The notes below the pieces were generated by a model. It had not been told where the DNA came from and ran no database searches. It saw nothing but the letters and a program-made list of their open reading frames with translations. Shown here in pieces: positions 1 through 9,242 of a stretch of DNA of 64,000 bases; the stretch's first letter is position 1, and each line of letters opens with the position of its first letter. The stretch spans positions 496,001 to 560,000 of the forward strand of contig NZ_JAFNMJ010000001.1 of NCBI RefSeq assembly GCF_026537325.1, in the 5' to 3' direction. The translations under genes were made by a program, and so were the position numbers. Origin of the DNA: Bifidobacterium sp. B4142. Its GTDB lineage: Bacteria > Actinomycetota > Actinomycetes > Actinomycetales > Bifidobacteriaceae.

Positions 1-1221
1 TACACCTTCCATCTGCATGAGGGCATCCGCTTCTCCAACGGCCATGCTCTTCGGGCCCAGGACGTGGTCGACTCCATTCGCGGACTTATGGCAGGTCACT
101 ATCAGGGCAGCGAGATGTTGGAGGGTTTCCAGGGTGTGGAGGCGACAGATCCGCTGACGGTGCGCCTGACGTTGTCCAGACCCTATCAGGATCTGCTCTG
201 GCAACTGAGCGGGCGGGCCGGTCTGGTCTTTGACCGGCGGGCTCATTACGACATGAAGACCCAGGCCGTGGGATCCGGCCCATACATGCTGGCAAGCTTC
301 CGTCCTAACGACTCGGTCACACTCAAGGCCGATCCACACTACTGGGGCAGCGACAAGCCTAAGACGCCAACCATCGTCATCCGTTACCTCAATGATGACA
401 ACGCCGCCGTCAACGCCCTGCGTAGCGGGGATGTGCAGGTGCTGGCTCCGGTCACCGAGAACCTGGCCAGTCCCTTCCGCAAGAGCCCCGACTTCCAGGT
501 CAAAGCGGGCGACGATACCGACAAGTACGTCCTGGCCATGAACGGCAAGGGTGGTGCCACATCCGATCCACGGGTGCGTCAGGCCATCCGCCATGCCATC
601 GACCATCGGCAGCTGATCGCCTCCCGGGGCGGATCGGATAGGGCTCTGGGTGGACCCATACCCTCCTTGGATCCCGGCTATCAGGATCTGACCAGGCTCT
701 ATCCCCACGATCCGGAGCAGGCGCGGCGGCTTCTGGCCCAGGCCGGGTATGGTCCCGAACACCGGCTCAAGCTACGACTGACCTATGCCAACACCTATGG
801 CAGCGAACTGGGCGATCAGCTGCGCTCGCAGCTGCGTCAGGTGGGCATCGACCTGGATGTGCGGGTGGTGGAATTTTCAGTCTGGCTCCAGGACGTGCAT
901 GCCAACAAGGACTATGACCTGTCTTTGGTGGATCATGGCGAGAGCCACGACTTCCACCAGTGGGCCAACCCCGGCTACTACTACAACTATGACAATCGTC
1001 AGGTCCAGGAGCTTTACCGTCAGGCCATGGCCACGACCTCTGCCGATGACTCCGACAGGCTCCTAGCCCAGGCTGCCTGGATCGTCAGCAAGGACGCAGC
1101 GGCGGACTGGCTCTTCAACTACCGGGTGACCACGGCCTGGCGGAAGGGGTTGGAGGGCTTCCCGGTCGATCTGAACCAGTCTCTCATGCCCTTATCTGAC
1201 GTGATTTATAGGCGGGGGTGA
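1..1221 (+). CDS. ABC transporter substrate-binding protein (family 5), 5' end missing
   Basis: Extracellular solute-binding protein of the oligopeptide/dipeptide/nickel class, which would hand substrate to the two permeases that follow. The frame is open from the first base of the window (YTFHLHEGIRFSNG), so signal peptide and N-terminus lie upstream. Family hallmarks are the F-x-L-x-x-G-x-x-F-S-N-G motif at the start, the GSGPY segment and the PHYWG segment near residue 110. The gene overlaps the next one by a few bases, the first of a five-gene operon. Substrate cannot be told from sequence; peptide is the default guess. Confidence 0.9.
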   Translation, partial: YTFHLHEGIRFSNGHALRAQDVVDSIRGLMAGHYQGSEMLEGFQGVEATDPLTVRLTLSRPYQDLLWQLSGRAGLVFDRRAHYDMKTQAVGSGPYMLASFRPNDSVTLKADPHYWGSDKPKTPTIVIRYLNDDNAAVNALRSGDVQVLAPVTENLASPFRKSPDFQVKAGDDTDKYVLAMNGKGGATSDPRVRQAIRHAIDHRQLIASRGGSDRALGGPIPSLDPGYQDLTRLYPHDPEQARRLLAQAGYGPEHRLKLRLTYANTYGSELGDQLRSQLRQVGIDLDVRVVEFSVWLQDVHANKDYDLSLVDHGESHDFHQWANPGYYYNYDNRQVQELYRQAMATTSADDSDRLLAQAAWIVSKDAAADWLFNYRVTTAWRKGLEGFPVDLNQSLMPLSDVIYRRG

Positions 1222-1223
1222 CC

Positions 1224-2204
1224 ATGGCCAGATTCCTGATGCGGCGCTTGGTGCTCTTCATCTTGGCGCTGATAGGCATTTCGCTGCTCATCTTCTTGGC
1301 TCTGCGCATTCTGCCCGGTGACGTGGCCGCCATTATGGCCGGGCTGGATGCCCCACCCGAACGCGTCGATCGGCTGCGTCGGCAGATGGGCCTGGATCGC
1401 TCCTACCCAAGGCAGTATCTGGATTGGATCGGCGACTTTCTGCAGGGGGACCTGGGCAGGTCCATTCTTACCAACCGTTCCATCGCTTCTCAGGTAGGTG
1501 TCCGAGCCCAGATCACCTTTCCGCTGATCCTTTTGGGGCTGGCCGTGGCTCTGCTGCTGGGCATTCCCCTGGGCTGTGCGGCCGCTCTGGCTCGCTCGCC
1601 ACGGATGCAGTCATTCAGCCACATGGTAGCCATTGTGGGCGGATCAGTACCGGCCCTCTGGTCAGGACTGCTGCTGATCATGCTCTTCGCCAAGGGCAGT
1701 GGCCTGATCGGTCTGTTGCCCTCTCAGGGCTTTCCTGCACTCGGCTGGGCTCAGCCGGGTCAGGCCTTGGCGGCATTGATTCTGCCCGCGCTGTCTACCG
1801 GCATCATCGTGGGTGCCGGCATCATGCGGTACACCCGCTCCTTGTTGGGCGACATGCTCTCTTCGGGGTATGTGGACATGGGCATGGCCTGCGGGATGAC
1901 CCGGACCCAGGCTGCTCTGCGCATCGGTCTGCGGCTGGCTTCCCCCCAGCTGGTTTCGGTGATTGGACTGACCATGGCCGAGATGATCACCGGGGTCATG
2001 GTCAGCGAGAACCTGTTCGCCCTGCCGGGACTGGGCTCCATGCTGATCACCGATGTGGGCAACCGGGATCTCCCAGCTGTTCAGTCCGAGCTGCTTCTGC
2101 TGGCGGCCTTCTTCCTCTTCCTGGGACTCCTGGTGGACGTTATCCATAGGCTGATCGATCCGCGTTTTCGAGGTGCGGCCAGACAGGAGGTGGTTGCCTT
2201 ATGA
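1224..2204 (+). CDS. ABC transporter permease, DppB/OppB type
   Basis: Inner-membrane permease of a peptide-type importer. It starts with a conserved membrane anchor, then the LPGD loop near residue 30 and five further hydrophobic segments, and it carries the cytoplasmic EAA-type loop (G-x-x-R-T-Q-A region) that docks the ATPase. Size is usual for the family, about 326 residues. I chose ATG 1224 because the GGCGGGGG stretch just upstream sits at Shine-Dalgarno distance; a GTG at 1218 is the alternative. It overlaps or abuts the binding-protein gene. Confidence 0.9.
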   Translation: MARFLMRRLVLFILALIGISLLIFLALRILPGDVAAIMAGLDAPPERVDRLRRQMGLDRSYPRQYLDWIGDFLQGDLGRSILTNRSIASQVGVRAQITFPLILLGLAVALLLGIPLGCAAALARSPRMQSFSHMVAIVGGSVPALWSGLLLIMLFAKGSGLIGLLPSQGFPALGWAQPGQALAALILPALSTGIIVGAGIMRYTRSLLGDMLSSGYVDMGMACGMTRTQAALRIGLRLASPQLVSVIGLTMAEMITGVMVSENLFALPGLGSMLITDVGNRDLPAVQSELLLLAAFFLFLGLLVDVIHRLIDPRFRGAARQEVVAL

Positions 2205-3232
2205 ATTGGGGACACGAAGACAGGCCCCACCTGGGATTGAGGGCCACATTCCCAGGCCAACTGGGATTCTTCGGACGGATGCGGGTGGTGTTGTCCAGCA
2301 TGTGGCGCAAGGCCTCGGGGCGATACTCGCTTATTGTTCTGGCCATATGGATCCTGGTCTCCCTGGTCTCCAGGTTCTGGACCCCGGTTCCGATTTGGGT
2401 CACTGACGGGTACCGGATTTGGCAGGCCCCTAGCCGTGCCCATCTGCTGGGAACAGATGGCACCGGGGCAGACATTCTTTCCTGGCTGATGGCGGGATCG
2501 GCCACCAACCTGGTCATCAGCCTTCTGGCGGTTCTCCTATCAGGCGTACTTGGACTTCTTCTGGTCATGGCCATGGTCTCGCGCCGTTCAGGAGTGTCAC
2601 AGACGGTCGTGGTCCTGGTAGATGCCCTGATTTCCCTGCCTACAGTTCTGCTGGCCCTGATCCTGGCTGTCCCCCTGGGCCCCAGCATCGCCGTGGTCGT
2701 CGTGGCCTGTGGGTTCGGTTACGGACTCAACCTGGCCCGGATCGTACGGCCCCAAGCGCTTCTGGCAGCAGAGTCGGACTACGTGCGATCCGCCCGACAC
2801 AGCGGGGTCGGATCCTTCAGAATCTTCTGTACCCATCTGGTGCCCAACGTCATTCCGGTCCTGTGCGTCCAGCTTTCCATGTCGGCGGGGACCTCCGTGC
2901 TGGCTGAGGCAGGGTTGACCTACCTGGGGGTGGGCGTTCCCTCTGGCCTGCCCTCCTGGGGGCACTCGCTGACCACCTCGGTCAAGTTCATCAATGTCTT
3001 TCCACTTACTGTGCTCTGGCCTGGCCTGGTGGTCACCATGGTGGTGGTTGCTCTGAACCTGTTCGGTGACGCCCTGCGTGATGCCATCGATCCGGTTACC
3101 AACCCCAGGCTCAGGGCTGCCGTAGCTGCCGCCGGACGGTCCACTCTTCAATCTGTGCGTCAGGAAACGTCTGCGTGCTTAGAAGCTTCGGGCCATGCAA
3201 GCGAGGGAGACAATCATGTCGCTGAATATTGA
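2201..3232 (+). CDS. ABC transporter permease, DppC/OppC type
   Basis: Second permease of the peptide-type transporter, heterodimer partner of the preceding protein. It has the family's N-terminal membrane anchor, the extracytoplasmic loop ending in LLGTDGTGADILSWL, and five transmembrane helices. The ATG overlaps the upstream stop as ATGA, and AGGAGG lies 9 bp before it, so translation is coupled. About 343 residues, a normal length with a slightly long polar tail. Confidence 0.9.
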   Translation: MNWGHEDRPHLGLRATFPGQLGFFGRMRVVLSSMWRKASGRYSLIVLAIWILVSLVSRFWTPVPIWVTDGYRIWQAPSRAHLLGTDGTGADILSWLMAGSATNLVISLLAVLLSGVLGLLLVMAMVSRRSGVSQTVVVLVDALISLPTVLLALILAVPLGPSIAVVVVACGFGYGLNLARIVRPQALLAAESDYVRSARHSGVGSFRIFCTHLVPNVIPVLCVQLSMSAGTSVLAEAGLTYLGVGVPSGLPSWGHSLTTSVKFINVFPLTVLWPGLVVTMVVVALNLFGDALRDAIDPVTNPRLRAAVAAAGRSTLQSVRQETSACLEASGHASEGDNHVAEY

Positions 3233-4010
3233 CGGCCTGAGCCTGTCCATCAATGGCCGCACCATTCTCGACCAGGTGGATCTCCAGGTGAAGGACGGCC
3301 AGCGGGTAGGTCTGATCGGCTCCTCAGGCTCCGGAAAGTCGATGATCGCCCGCAGCGTTTTGGGCACCACGCCACTGACGGCCTCCCTGTCGGGATCCAT
3401 TCTGGTGGACGGGCTCCAGATTCTCGGTTCGGATGACCGGTCCCTGGCGGACCTGCGCGGTTCCCGGATGGGCATGATCTTTCAGAATCCTTCCACGGCC
3501 CTGAACCCGGTCAAGAAGATCTACAGTCAGGTTGAGCTTCCCCTCCGTCGCCACTATCGTCTGAGCGCCCAGGAACGGCGCAGACGGGTTATGGAGATAT
3601 TGGCCCAGGTCGGGTTAGATGCGGATCTGGCTGGATCCTACCCGCATGAGCTGTCCGGGGGGCAGCAGCAGCGGGCGGCCATAGCCACGGCCCTGGTCAC
3701 CAAACCCAGACTGATTCTGGCAGACGAGCCGACCACGGCCCTGGATGCCATAACCCAGCGGCAGATTGTGGACCTGCTGGTCTCCCTGGTCGACCAGAAC
3801 GGGGCCTCCCTGCTGTTCATCACCCATGATTTCTCAGTCCTGGCCCAGGTTGCCGATTACTGCTACATCCTTGACGCTGGGCGAGTGGTGGAAAGCGGAC
3901 AGACGCAGAGCATTCTGCGTAGCCCATCCAGTCCGCAGGGCAGGACCCTGGTGCGGGGGGCCAGAGAGTTGACGCTGAGTACAGATGGAGGCAAGCATGA
4001 GGCTGACTGA
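3216..4010 (+). CDS. ABC transporter ATP-binding protein, DppD/OppD type
   Basis: ATPase powering the peptide-type importer. Walker A is GSSGSGKS near residue 30, the Q-loop is MIFQNPSTALNP, the signature is LSGGQQQR, and Walker B is LILADEPTTALD followed by the switch His in ITHDF. I chose ATG 3216 over an in-frame ATG at 3195 because GAGGGAG stands at good distance before it; either way it overlaps the permease end. The usual C-terminal oligopeptide/dipeptide extension is short here. Confidence 0.9.
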   Translation: MSLNIDGLSLSINGRTILDQVDLQVKDGQRVGLIGSSGSGKSMIARSVLGTTPLTASLSGSILVDGLQILGSDDRSLADLRGSRMGMIFQNPSTALNPVKKIYSQVELPLRRHYRLSAQERRRRVMEILAQVGLDADLAGSYPHELSGGQQQRAAIATALVTKPRLILADEPTTALDAITQRQIVDLLVSLVDQNGASLLFITHDFSVLAQVADYCYILDAGRVVESGQTQSILRSPSSPQGRTLVRGARELTLSTDGGKHEAD

Positions 4011-4818
4011 TGGTGCACATGCCGATCCGATCCTGATCGGGGAGGGCCTGACCAAGATCTATGCCTCCACCGGCAGTGGAACGGCTCGAGAAGCTGCAGT
4101 TGACGGCATCGATGTTTCCCTCCTGTCGGGGGAGTGCCTGGCGATCATAGGGGAGTCCGGCTCGGGGAAAACCACGCTTTCCCGTCTGCTTCTGGGCCAG
4201 CTGAGGCCTGATGCCGGGCAGGTGGCATATTTGGGCAGATCAGTTCTCCATGGTTCCACGGCAGCCAAGTCGCTTGCCCATGACTCCGCTCTGGTCTTCC
4301 AGAACCCCTTTGCTTCCCTGGATCCCCGGTGGACCATCGGCCGGTCGGTAGCCGAACCTCTGCTGGCTGTCAGGCGCAGGGAGAGGGGACGAGACCTGGC
4401 CGATCGGGTGGCCCAGGTGCTGTCAGAGGTCCAGCTTGATCCGGACAGGATCATGACGGCTTATCCCTCCGATCTGTCAGGTGGTCAGGCCCAGCGGGCG
4501 GCCATAGCCCGCGCACTGATCGTCAAGCCCAGGATACTCTTGGCCGATGAGCCCATGAGCGCCATCGACGTTTCAGCACGCGTAGGGATTCTCCATACCC
4601 TTCAATCAATCATGGCCCAGTCCAAACAGCAGAGCGATTCGTCAAATGGTATGTCCATGATTATCATCTCCCATGATCTGGGTGTGGTCCAGCACATAGC
4701 AGACAGGGTCATGGTGCTCAGGCAGGGGAAGGTTGTGGAGGAGGGGCCGGTGAAGGCCATCCTCAATCATCCTGAGCAGTCCTATACCCGCCAGCTTCTG
4801 GCTGCTGCAACCCTGTAG
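3997..4818 (+). CDS. ABC transporter ATP-binding protein, DppF/OppF type
   Basis: Second ATPase of the importer, pairing with the preceding one. Walker A GESGSGKTT is near residue 50, the Q-loop reads LVFQNPFASLDPRW, the signature LSGGQAQR, and Walker B ILLADEPMSAID with His in ISHDLG. The start at 3997 has GGAGG seven bases ahead, inside the tail of the previous gene; an ATG at 3985 is possible. The last residues (LNHPEQSYTRQLLAA) are the typical end of this family. It closes the operon. Confidence 0.9.
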   Translation: MRLTDGAHADPILIGEGLTKIYASTGSGTAREAAVDGIDVSLLSGECLAIIGESGSGKTTLSRLLLGQLRPDAGQVAYLGRSVLHGSTAAKSLAHDSALVFQNPFASLDPRWTIGRSVAEPLLAVRRRERGRDLADRVAQVLSEVQLDPDRIMTAYPSDLSGGQAQRAAIARALIVKPRILLADEPMSAIDVSARVGILHTLQSIMAQSKQQSDSSNGMSMIIISHDLGVVQHIADRVMVLRQGKVVEEGPVKAILNHPEQSYTRQLLAAATL

Positions 4819-4897
4819 GTGTTCGTTTTCCCGACGATTGACCACATGGTCGTTCGCCCACTGCTTGACTCCTGCCGTGGCAATAGACTGGGGAATC

Positions 4898-6901
4898 ATG
4901 GTGGACATCCAGGATGCAGGGCAGGCGCTGAAGCGGTATTTCGGATATGAGTCCTTTCGCCCAGGTCAAGAGGATTTGGTCAAGGCTATCCTGAATGGGC
5001 GGGACTGCCTGGGTGTTATGCCGACCGGGGCCGGCAAATCCATTTGCTATCAGATTCCTGCCACTCTTCTGGACGGTCTGACCATCGTCATCTCTCCCTT
5101 GGTTTCCCTGATGAAGGACCAGGTGGACGGGCTGGAGGACGCAGGCATCCAGGCCTCATTCGTCAATTCCACCCAGGACATGGATGAGCAGTCCCTGGCC
5201 CTGGCTCAGGCTGCACAAGGGCGCAGCAAGATCCTCTACGTGGCTCCCGAGCGGCTGGATGCCCCCAGATTCAGGGAATTCGCCCAGCATACAAAAATTT
5301 CCCTGCTGGCTGTGGACGAAGCCCACTGCGTATCCCAGTGGGGTCAGGACTTCCGCCCTGCCTACCTAGGCATCGGCGATTTCATCAGGTCCCTGCCCGA
5401 CCGACCTACGGTGGCAGCCTTCACTGCTACGGCGACCGAGAAGGTTCGGCGCGACATCGTATACATGCTGGGCCTTGACGATCCCTACGTGGCGGTGACG
5501 GGTTTCGACAGGCCCAACCTCTTCTTCGACGTGATCAAGTTGGAGAGCAAATACAAGAATCGCTGGGTGGTCCAGTACGCACTGAAGCATGGCGATGATT
5601 CTGGCATCGTCTACTGCGCCACCCGCAAGGAGACCGAGGCTCTGGCTGATGACCTGACCAAGGCCGGTGTCAGTGCTGTCAGCTACCACGCTGGCATGGA
5701 TGCTCAGAACAGGGAGCAGGCGCAACGGGACTTCGTCAACGACAAGGTGCAGGTGGTTGTGGCCACCAATGCCTTCGGCATGGGCATCGACAAGTCCAAC
5801 GTACGCTATGTCATTCATCACAATATGCCTGAGAGCATCGAGGCCTATTACCAGGAGGCCGGCAGAGCGGGACGTGACGGCGAGCCAGCCCGTTGCTCCC
5901 TGCTGTGGAACGAGAGCGACATCGTCACCCGCAGACGCCTGCTGGACATGGACAACGGCAACGACAGACTGACCGGTGAGCAGGCCGAAGCAGTCAGGGC
6001 CGAACACCGGCGTCTGCTCAACGTCATGATCGGTTACTGTCGAACCACCGGCTGCCTTCACCAGTACATGCTGCGGTATTTTGGCGAGGAGGTGGACCAG
6101 GCTGCCGCAGGTCTTTCGCCTGCCGAAGCCGACAAGGGCAAATCTGTCCCGGTCGGGCATCCTGACACCGGTAGCGGCGGCTGCCAGAACTGTTCCAACT
6201 GCCTGAGCACCTTCACGACCATCGACGTCAGCGATGTGGCCCGTGCCATCAGCAGGTGCGTTCATGATGTGAACCAGGGATTCGGCTCCGGCAAGATCGC
6301 GCAAATTCTTCGGGGATCGCGCTCGCAGGATCTTCTTCGGCGAGGGTTGGATCGGTGCCCTAGCTATGGTGCTCTGGACCAGGTTCCAGAGGCGCGAATC
6401 CGTGACGTGCTCAACCAGATGGCCTCGGACGGGTATCTGTATATCACTGAAGGGCGGCTGCCCATGGTTCATTTCGGACCCAAGGCCGCGCAGACGGTCA
6501 GTCCGGACTTCCATTACGAGATCAAGCGGACGGAACGCCCGCGTGCCTCGGGCAAGGTCTACGACGGCAGGTCTTCTTCGACTGTCGACGATGACGGTCT
6601 CGATCAGGCCGCTGCTAGCGATGCCAGCCCAGAGGATGAGGAACTTTTCCAGAAGTTGCGCGATCTGCGGACCAGCATAGCTCGCAAGATTGGCAAGCCT
6701 CCCTACATTGTCTTCTCCGACAAGGCACTGCGCGATATGTGCCGTCTTCGTCCGGCTGATGATTCAACCTTCTTGGCCGTCAATGGTGTGGGGCAGCACA
6801 AGCTGGAGCAGTATGGACCCCAGTTCATGGGTGTCATCTCCGAGTTTTCGGCCAGAGGAGGGGTGGATGTGGTCAGGGGCACTGCCGAATCTGATAGGTA
6901 G
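4898..6901 (+). CDS. recQ: ATP-dependent DNA helicase RecQ
   Basis: 3'-5' DNA helicase of recombination and fork repair. Motif I is PTGAGKS, motif II VDEAH followed by the aromatic-rich loop CVSQWGQDF, and motif VI QEAGRAGRDG. A zinc-binding module follows (Cys in GYCRTTGC and CQNCSNC), then an RQC winged helix near residues 430-510 and a C-terminal HRDC domain (last 80 residues, ending around GVGQHKLEQYG). Start ATG 4898 begins the conserved region; a TTG 60 bp upstream would only add an unconserved leader. About 667 residues, usual size. Confidence 0.93.
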   Translation: MVDIQDAGQALKRYFGYESFRPGQEDLVKAILNGRDCLGVMPTGAGKSICYQIPATLLDGLTIVISPLVSLMKDQVDGLEDAGIQASFVNSTQDMDEQSLALAQAAQGRSKILYVAPERLDAPRFREFAQHTKISLLAVDEAHCVSQWGQDFRPAYLGIGDFIRSLPDRPTVAAFTATATEKVRRDIVYMLGLDDPYVAVTGFDRPNLFFDVIKLESKYKNRWVVQYALKHGDDSGIVYCATRKETEALADDLTKAGVSAVSYHAGMDAQNREQAQRDFVNDKVQVVVATNAFGMGIDKSNVRYVIHHNMPESIEAYYQEAGRAGRDGEPARCSLLWNESDIVTRRRLLDMDNGNDRLTGEQAEAVRAEHRRLLNVMIGYCRTTGCLHQYMLRYFGEEVDQAAAGLSPAEADKGKSVPVGHPDTGSGGCQNCSNCLSTFTTIDVSDVARAISRCVHDVNQGFGSGKIAQILRGSRSQDLLRRGLDRCPSYGALDQVPEARIRDVLNQMASDGYLYITEGRLPMVHFGPKAAQTVSPDFHYEIKRTERPRASGKVYDGRSSSTVDDDGLDQAAASDASPEDEELFQKLRDLRTSIARKIGKPPYIVFSDKALRDMCRLRPADDSTFLAVNGVGQHKLEQYGPQFMGVISEFSARGGVDVVRGTAESDR

Positions 6902-6979
6902 GTCGGCCTACCATGAGACATACACGACTTCATCAAGGTTGCCTTTCATACCGGGCGCCCGACAGGAAAGGAAATAACA

Positions 6980-7462
6980 ATGGCTGACAAACCTATTGTA
7001 GAGAGCTTCCAGCTGGATCACACCAAGGTCAAGGCGCCCTACGTTCGACTGATCGACGAGGAGAAAGGGCCCCAAGGAGACATCATCTCCAACTATGATC
7101 TCCGTCTGGTCCAGCCCAACCAGAACGCCATTCCAACTGCCGGGCTGCATACCATCGAGCACACCATCGCCGTGCTCCTGCGCGAGCGCATCCCCGGTTA
7201 CATCGACTGCTCGCCCTTCGGCTGCCGGACGGGCTTCCACCTGCTTGCCTGGGGCCGTCATTCGACCGAGGATGTGGCCAAGGCCCTGAAGGAGTCACTG
7301 GAGTTCATCGCCGAAAAGGCCACCTGGGACGATGTGCCCGGCACCGAGATCACCTCCTGCGGCAACTACCGTGACCATTCGCTCTTCTCGGCCAAGCAGT
7401 GGAGCCGCGACATCGTGGCCGCCGGCATCAGCTCCGATCCCTTTGAACGCAAGCTGGTCTGA
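6980..7462 (+). CDS. luxS: S-ribosylhomocysteine lyase LuxS
   Basis: Cleaves S-ribosylhomocysteine to homocysteine and DPD, the precursor of autoinducer-2, in the methyl cycle. The metal site is the HTIEH motif at residues 57-61 plus Cys127, and the active-site Cys82 sits in [10 protein letters not shown]. The length of 160 residues matches the family. AGGAAAGG lies 8-10 bases before the ATG. It stands alone between recQ and a strong terminator; no SAH-type riboswitch is evident in the 78-bp upstream gap. Confidence 0.96.
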   Translation: MADKPIVESFQLDHTKVKAPYVRLIDEEKGPQGDIISNYDLRLVQPNQNAIPTAGLHTIEHTIAVLLRERIPGYIDCSPFGCRTGFHLLAWGRHSTEDVAKALKESLEFIAEKATWDDVPGTEITSCGNYRDHSLFSAKQWSRDIVAAGISSDPFERKLV

Positions 7463-7478
7463 TCGCTGACAGGCAAAC

Positions 7479-7522
7479 AACTGGGCCTGAGGAAGGGTAT
7501 GTTCCTTTCCTCAGGCCCAGTT
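7479..7522. terminator. Bidirectional terminator between luxS and the aldolase gene
   Basis: Perfect 15-bp stem (arms 7479-7493 and 7508-7522, AACTGGGCCTGAGGA and its complement) that can extend by four pairs towards the loop. It lies between two convergent genes and starts with AA and ends with TT, so it can serve both strands. Confidence 0.85.
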
Positions 7523-7541
7523 CGATGCAACAGACGAAAGC

Positions 7542-8441
7542 TCAACTACGCAATATGGTTTCGATCTGTTTCATCTGATCGTCATCAATCTGCATGGCTG
7601 GTTCGCGGATTCGTGTGCTGATGGGCAGACCCTGCAGTCGCACAGCTCCCTTGATGGCCGACACGAACAAATCCGCAGTGTCGTAAATCGCCATCAGGTG
7701 GTTGATGCGTTGGGCCTTGTCTAGCGCAGTCCGGTAATCGCCCTCTTGATAGGCCTGATGCATGGCTACGAAGGTTTCCGGCTCCACGTTGGTCAGGCCC
7801 GATAAAACACCGTTGCCTCCGCAGATGCGATTGACCATATAGTATTCGTCGAATCCGGAGAACACCGAGAACTCAGGGCTGACACGTCTGATTGCCGATA
7901 CGACTCGACGTGTGTGGCTGATTGTGTCCACGGTGTCTTTGATGCCAACGATGTTTGGACATTCCTGGGCCAGTTTAGCGACCAACTCCGGGGAGCAGTC
8001 GTTGCCTGTACGAGCAGGGAAGTTGTAGAGGATCACCGGCACAGTCGAGGCGTGAGCGATGCTGGTGAAATACCTGTAAGCAGTCGGTTCCGAAGGGCCG
8101 AAATAATAGGGGCTGACAGCCACCACGGCATCGGCGCCGATTTGTCCGGCAAACTTGGTCAGATCCATAACCCGGTCCATGTCAGTGTCGCCTACTCCGA
8201 CGAATACCTTCATGCGCCCCCGTATATGGTCGACGGCGAATTGCAGGGCTGAGCGCTTCTCTTGGAGATCATAGGCATAGAACTCGCCGATGCTTCCGAA
8301 CAGAAGCACTCCATCAATGCCAGCCTGGATCAGATGGTCCAGATGTCGTCCCCACAGGTCGGTGTCGATGACTCCTTGATCGTCGCTGATGGTAATCGAC
8401 GGGCAGAATATTCCCTCAAATGTGGCTGATGATGTGCTCAT
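7542..8441 (-). CDS. DapA-family aldolase, probable 2-keto-3-deoxy-L-fuconate aldolase
   Basis: Class I pyruvate-type aldolase of the dihydrodipicolinate synthase family. Residues seen are the substrate-binding GSIGEF (49-54), the YNFP motif with Tyr139, and the Schiff-base Lys168 in GIKD. By context it should split 2-keto-3-deoxy-L-fuconate into pyruvate and L-lactaldehyde at the end of the fucose pathway encoded upstream. ATG 8441 is preceded by AAGGG; a GTG two codons earlier is possible. The upstream gene ends inside its ribosome-binding region. True DapA is less likely because no lysine genes are near. Confidence 0.8.
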   Translation of the reverse strand: MSTSSATFEGIFCPSITISDDQGVIDTDLWGRHLDHLIQAGIDGVLLFGSIGEFYAYDLQEKRSALQFAVDHIRGRMKVFVGVGDTDMDRVMDLTKFAGQIGADAVVAVSPYYFGPSEPTAYRYFTSIAHASTVPVILYNFPARTGNDCSPELVAKLAQECPNIVGIKDTVDTISHTRRVVSAIRRVSPEFSVFSGFDEYYMVNRICGGNGVLSGLTNVEPETFVAMHQAYQEGDYRTALDKAQRINHLMAIYDTADLFVSAIKGAVRLQGLPISTRIREPAMQIDDDQMKQIETILRS

Positions 8442-8443
8442 GT

Positions 8444-9241
8444 TCACCCTTCCACAGTAAGCATATCGGCATTGATCCCATAGGCCCTCATGGCGTTGTG
8501 CTTGAAGAAGTCCTCATCAGGGCCAAAGGTATCCAGCATCAGTTGCCAGTGTTCCTGGAGTGAGGAGTGCACGGTGACGACCGGCCAGTTGGAGGCGTAA
8601 AGGACCCTGTCCGGGGGAAATGTGTCCCTGACGAAGGCGACGATGTCGCGATCGACCGGCAAGTCCCCTGATACCTTGATATAACAGTGCGGCAGGGCCG
8701 CCATGGCCTCTATGGCCTTTCTGGAGGTCGACGACAAGTCGGGCATATTGCCCAGATGGTCCATGATGACAGTCAGGGAAGGAACTTGAGAAAATGCCTG
8801 AGCCATGTCCGGCAGTTCCGCCCCCCTGTTGCACAGCTCAAAGGGCAGGCCCTTATCAGCCATGGCGCAGAGCCCAGCGATGAAGGAGGGTTCCATGCAA
8901 CGGCCGCGAGGGGCAGAGTCAGTGTGCAGTGGCTCTCTGATACCCGTAGCATTGATGGGCACCCTCATATAGGGCCCTACCTGGACTCGGAGCATTCGGG
9001 CAAGAATCTTGGGGTCATTGTTCTCATAGACCAAGCGGTCCTCTAATAGGGGGTCGTCCGAGTCTACTTCCACATAGACTCCGCCCAGAAATTCCACTCC
9101 CAGCTGCTCGTACTCGCTTTCCAGCTCATGAAGGGGAAAGCTCCGGTTCAGTGAGGGCATTCCGTCCAGCCACGGCAGATGCTGCCGTTCAAGATCCCAC
9201 ATATGGAAGTGAGCATCGATGACCTGTAGTTGTCGTGTCAT
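8444..9241 (-). CDS. Amidohydrolase-family lactonase, probable L-fuconolactone hydrolase
   Basis: Metal-dependent hydrolase of the amidohydrolase-2 / COG3618 group, which includes L-fucono-1,5-lactonase. It begins with DAHFHMW (His11, His13), has MDHLGN in the middle and the YASNWP motif with a catalytic Asp-equivalent region near the C-terminus. Length 265 residues is typical. AAGGAG lies seven bases before the ATG. It sits between the permease and the aldolase genes of the fucose cluster, so opening the lactone made by the dehydrogenase is the natural role. Confidence 0.82.
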   Translation of the reverse strand: MTRQLQVIDAHFHMWDLERQHLPWLDGMPSLNRSFPLHELESEYEQLGVEFLGGVYVEVDSDDPLLEDRLVYENNDPKILARMLRVQVGPYMRVPINATGIREPLHTDSAPRGRCMEPSFIAGLCAMADKGLPFELCNRGAELPDMAQAFSQVPSLTVIMDHLGNMPDLSSTSRKAIEAMAALPHCYIKVSGDLPVDRDIVAFVRDTFPPDRVLYASNWPVVTVHSSLQEHWQLMLDTFGPDEDFFKHNAMRAYGINADMLTVEG

Positions 9242-9242
9242 T

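Noticed and set aside
5366-6514. 382-codon open frame antisense to recQ
   Set aside because: Shadow of recQ codon use; no ribosome site and no recognisable domain.
7542-8441. Reading the aldolase as dihydrodipicolinate synthase (dapA)
   Set aside because: Family resemblance is general; five neighbouring genes form a sugar-acid pathway needing such an aldolase and no lysine genes are near.
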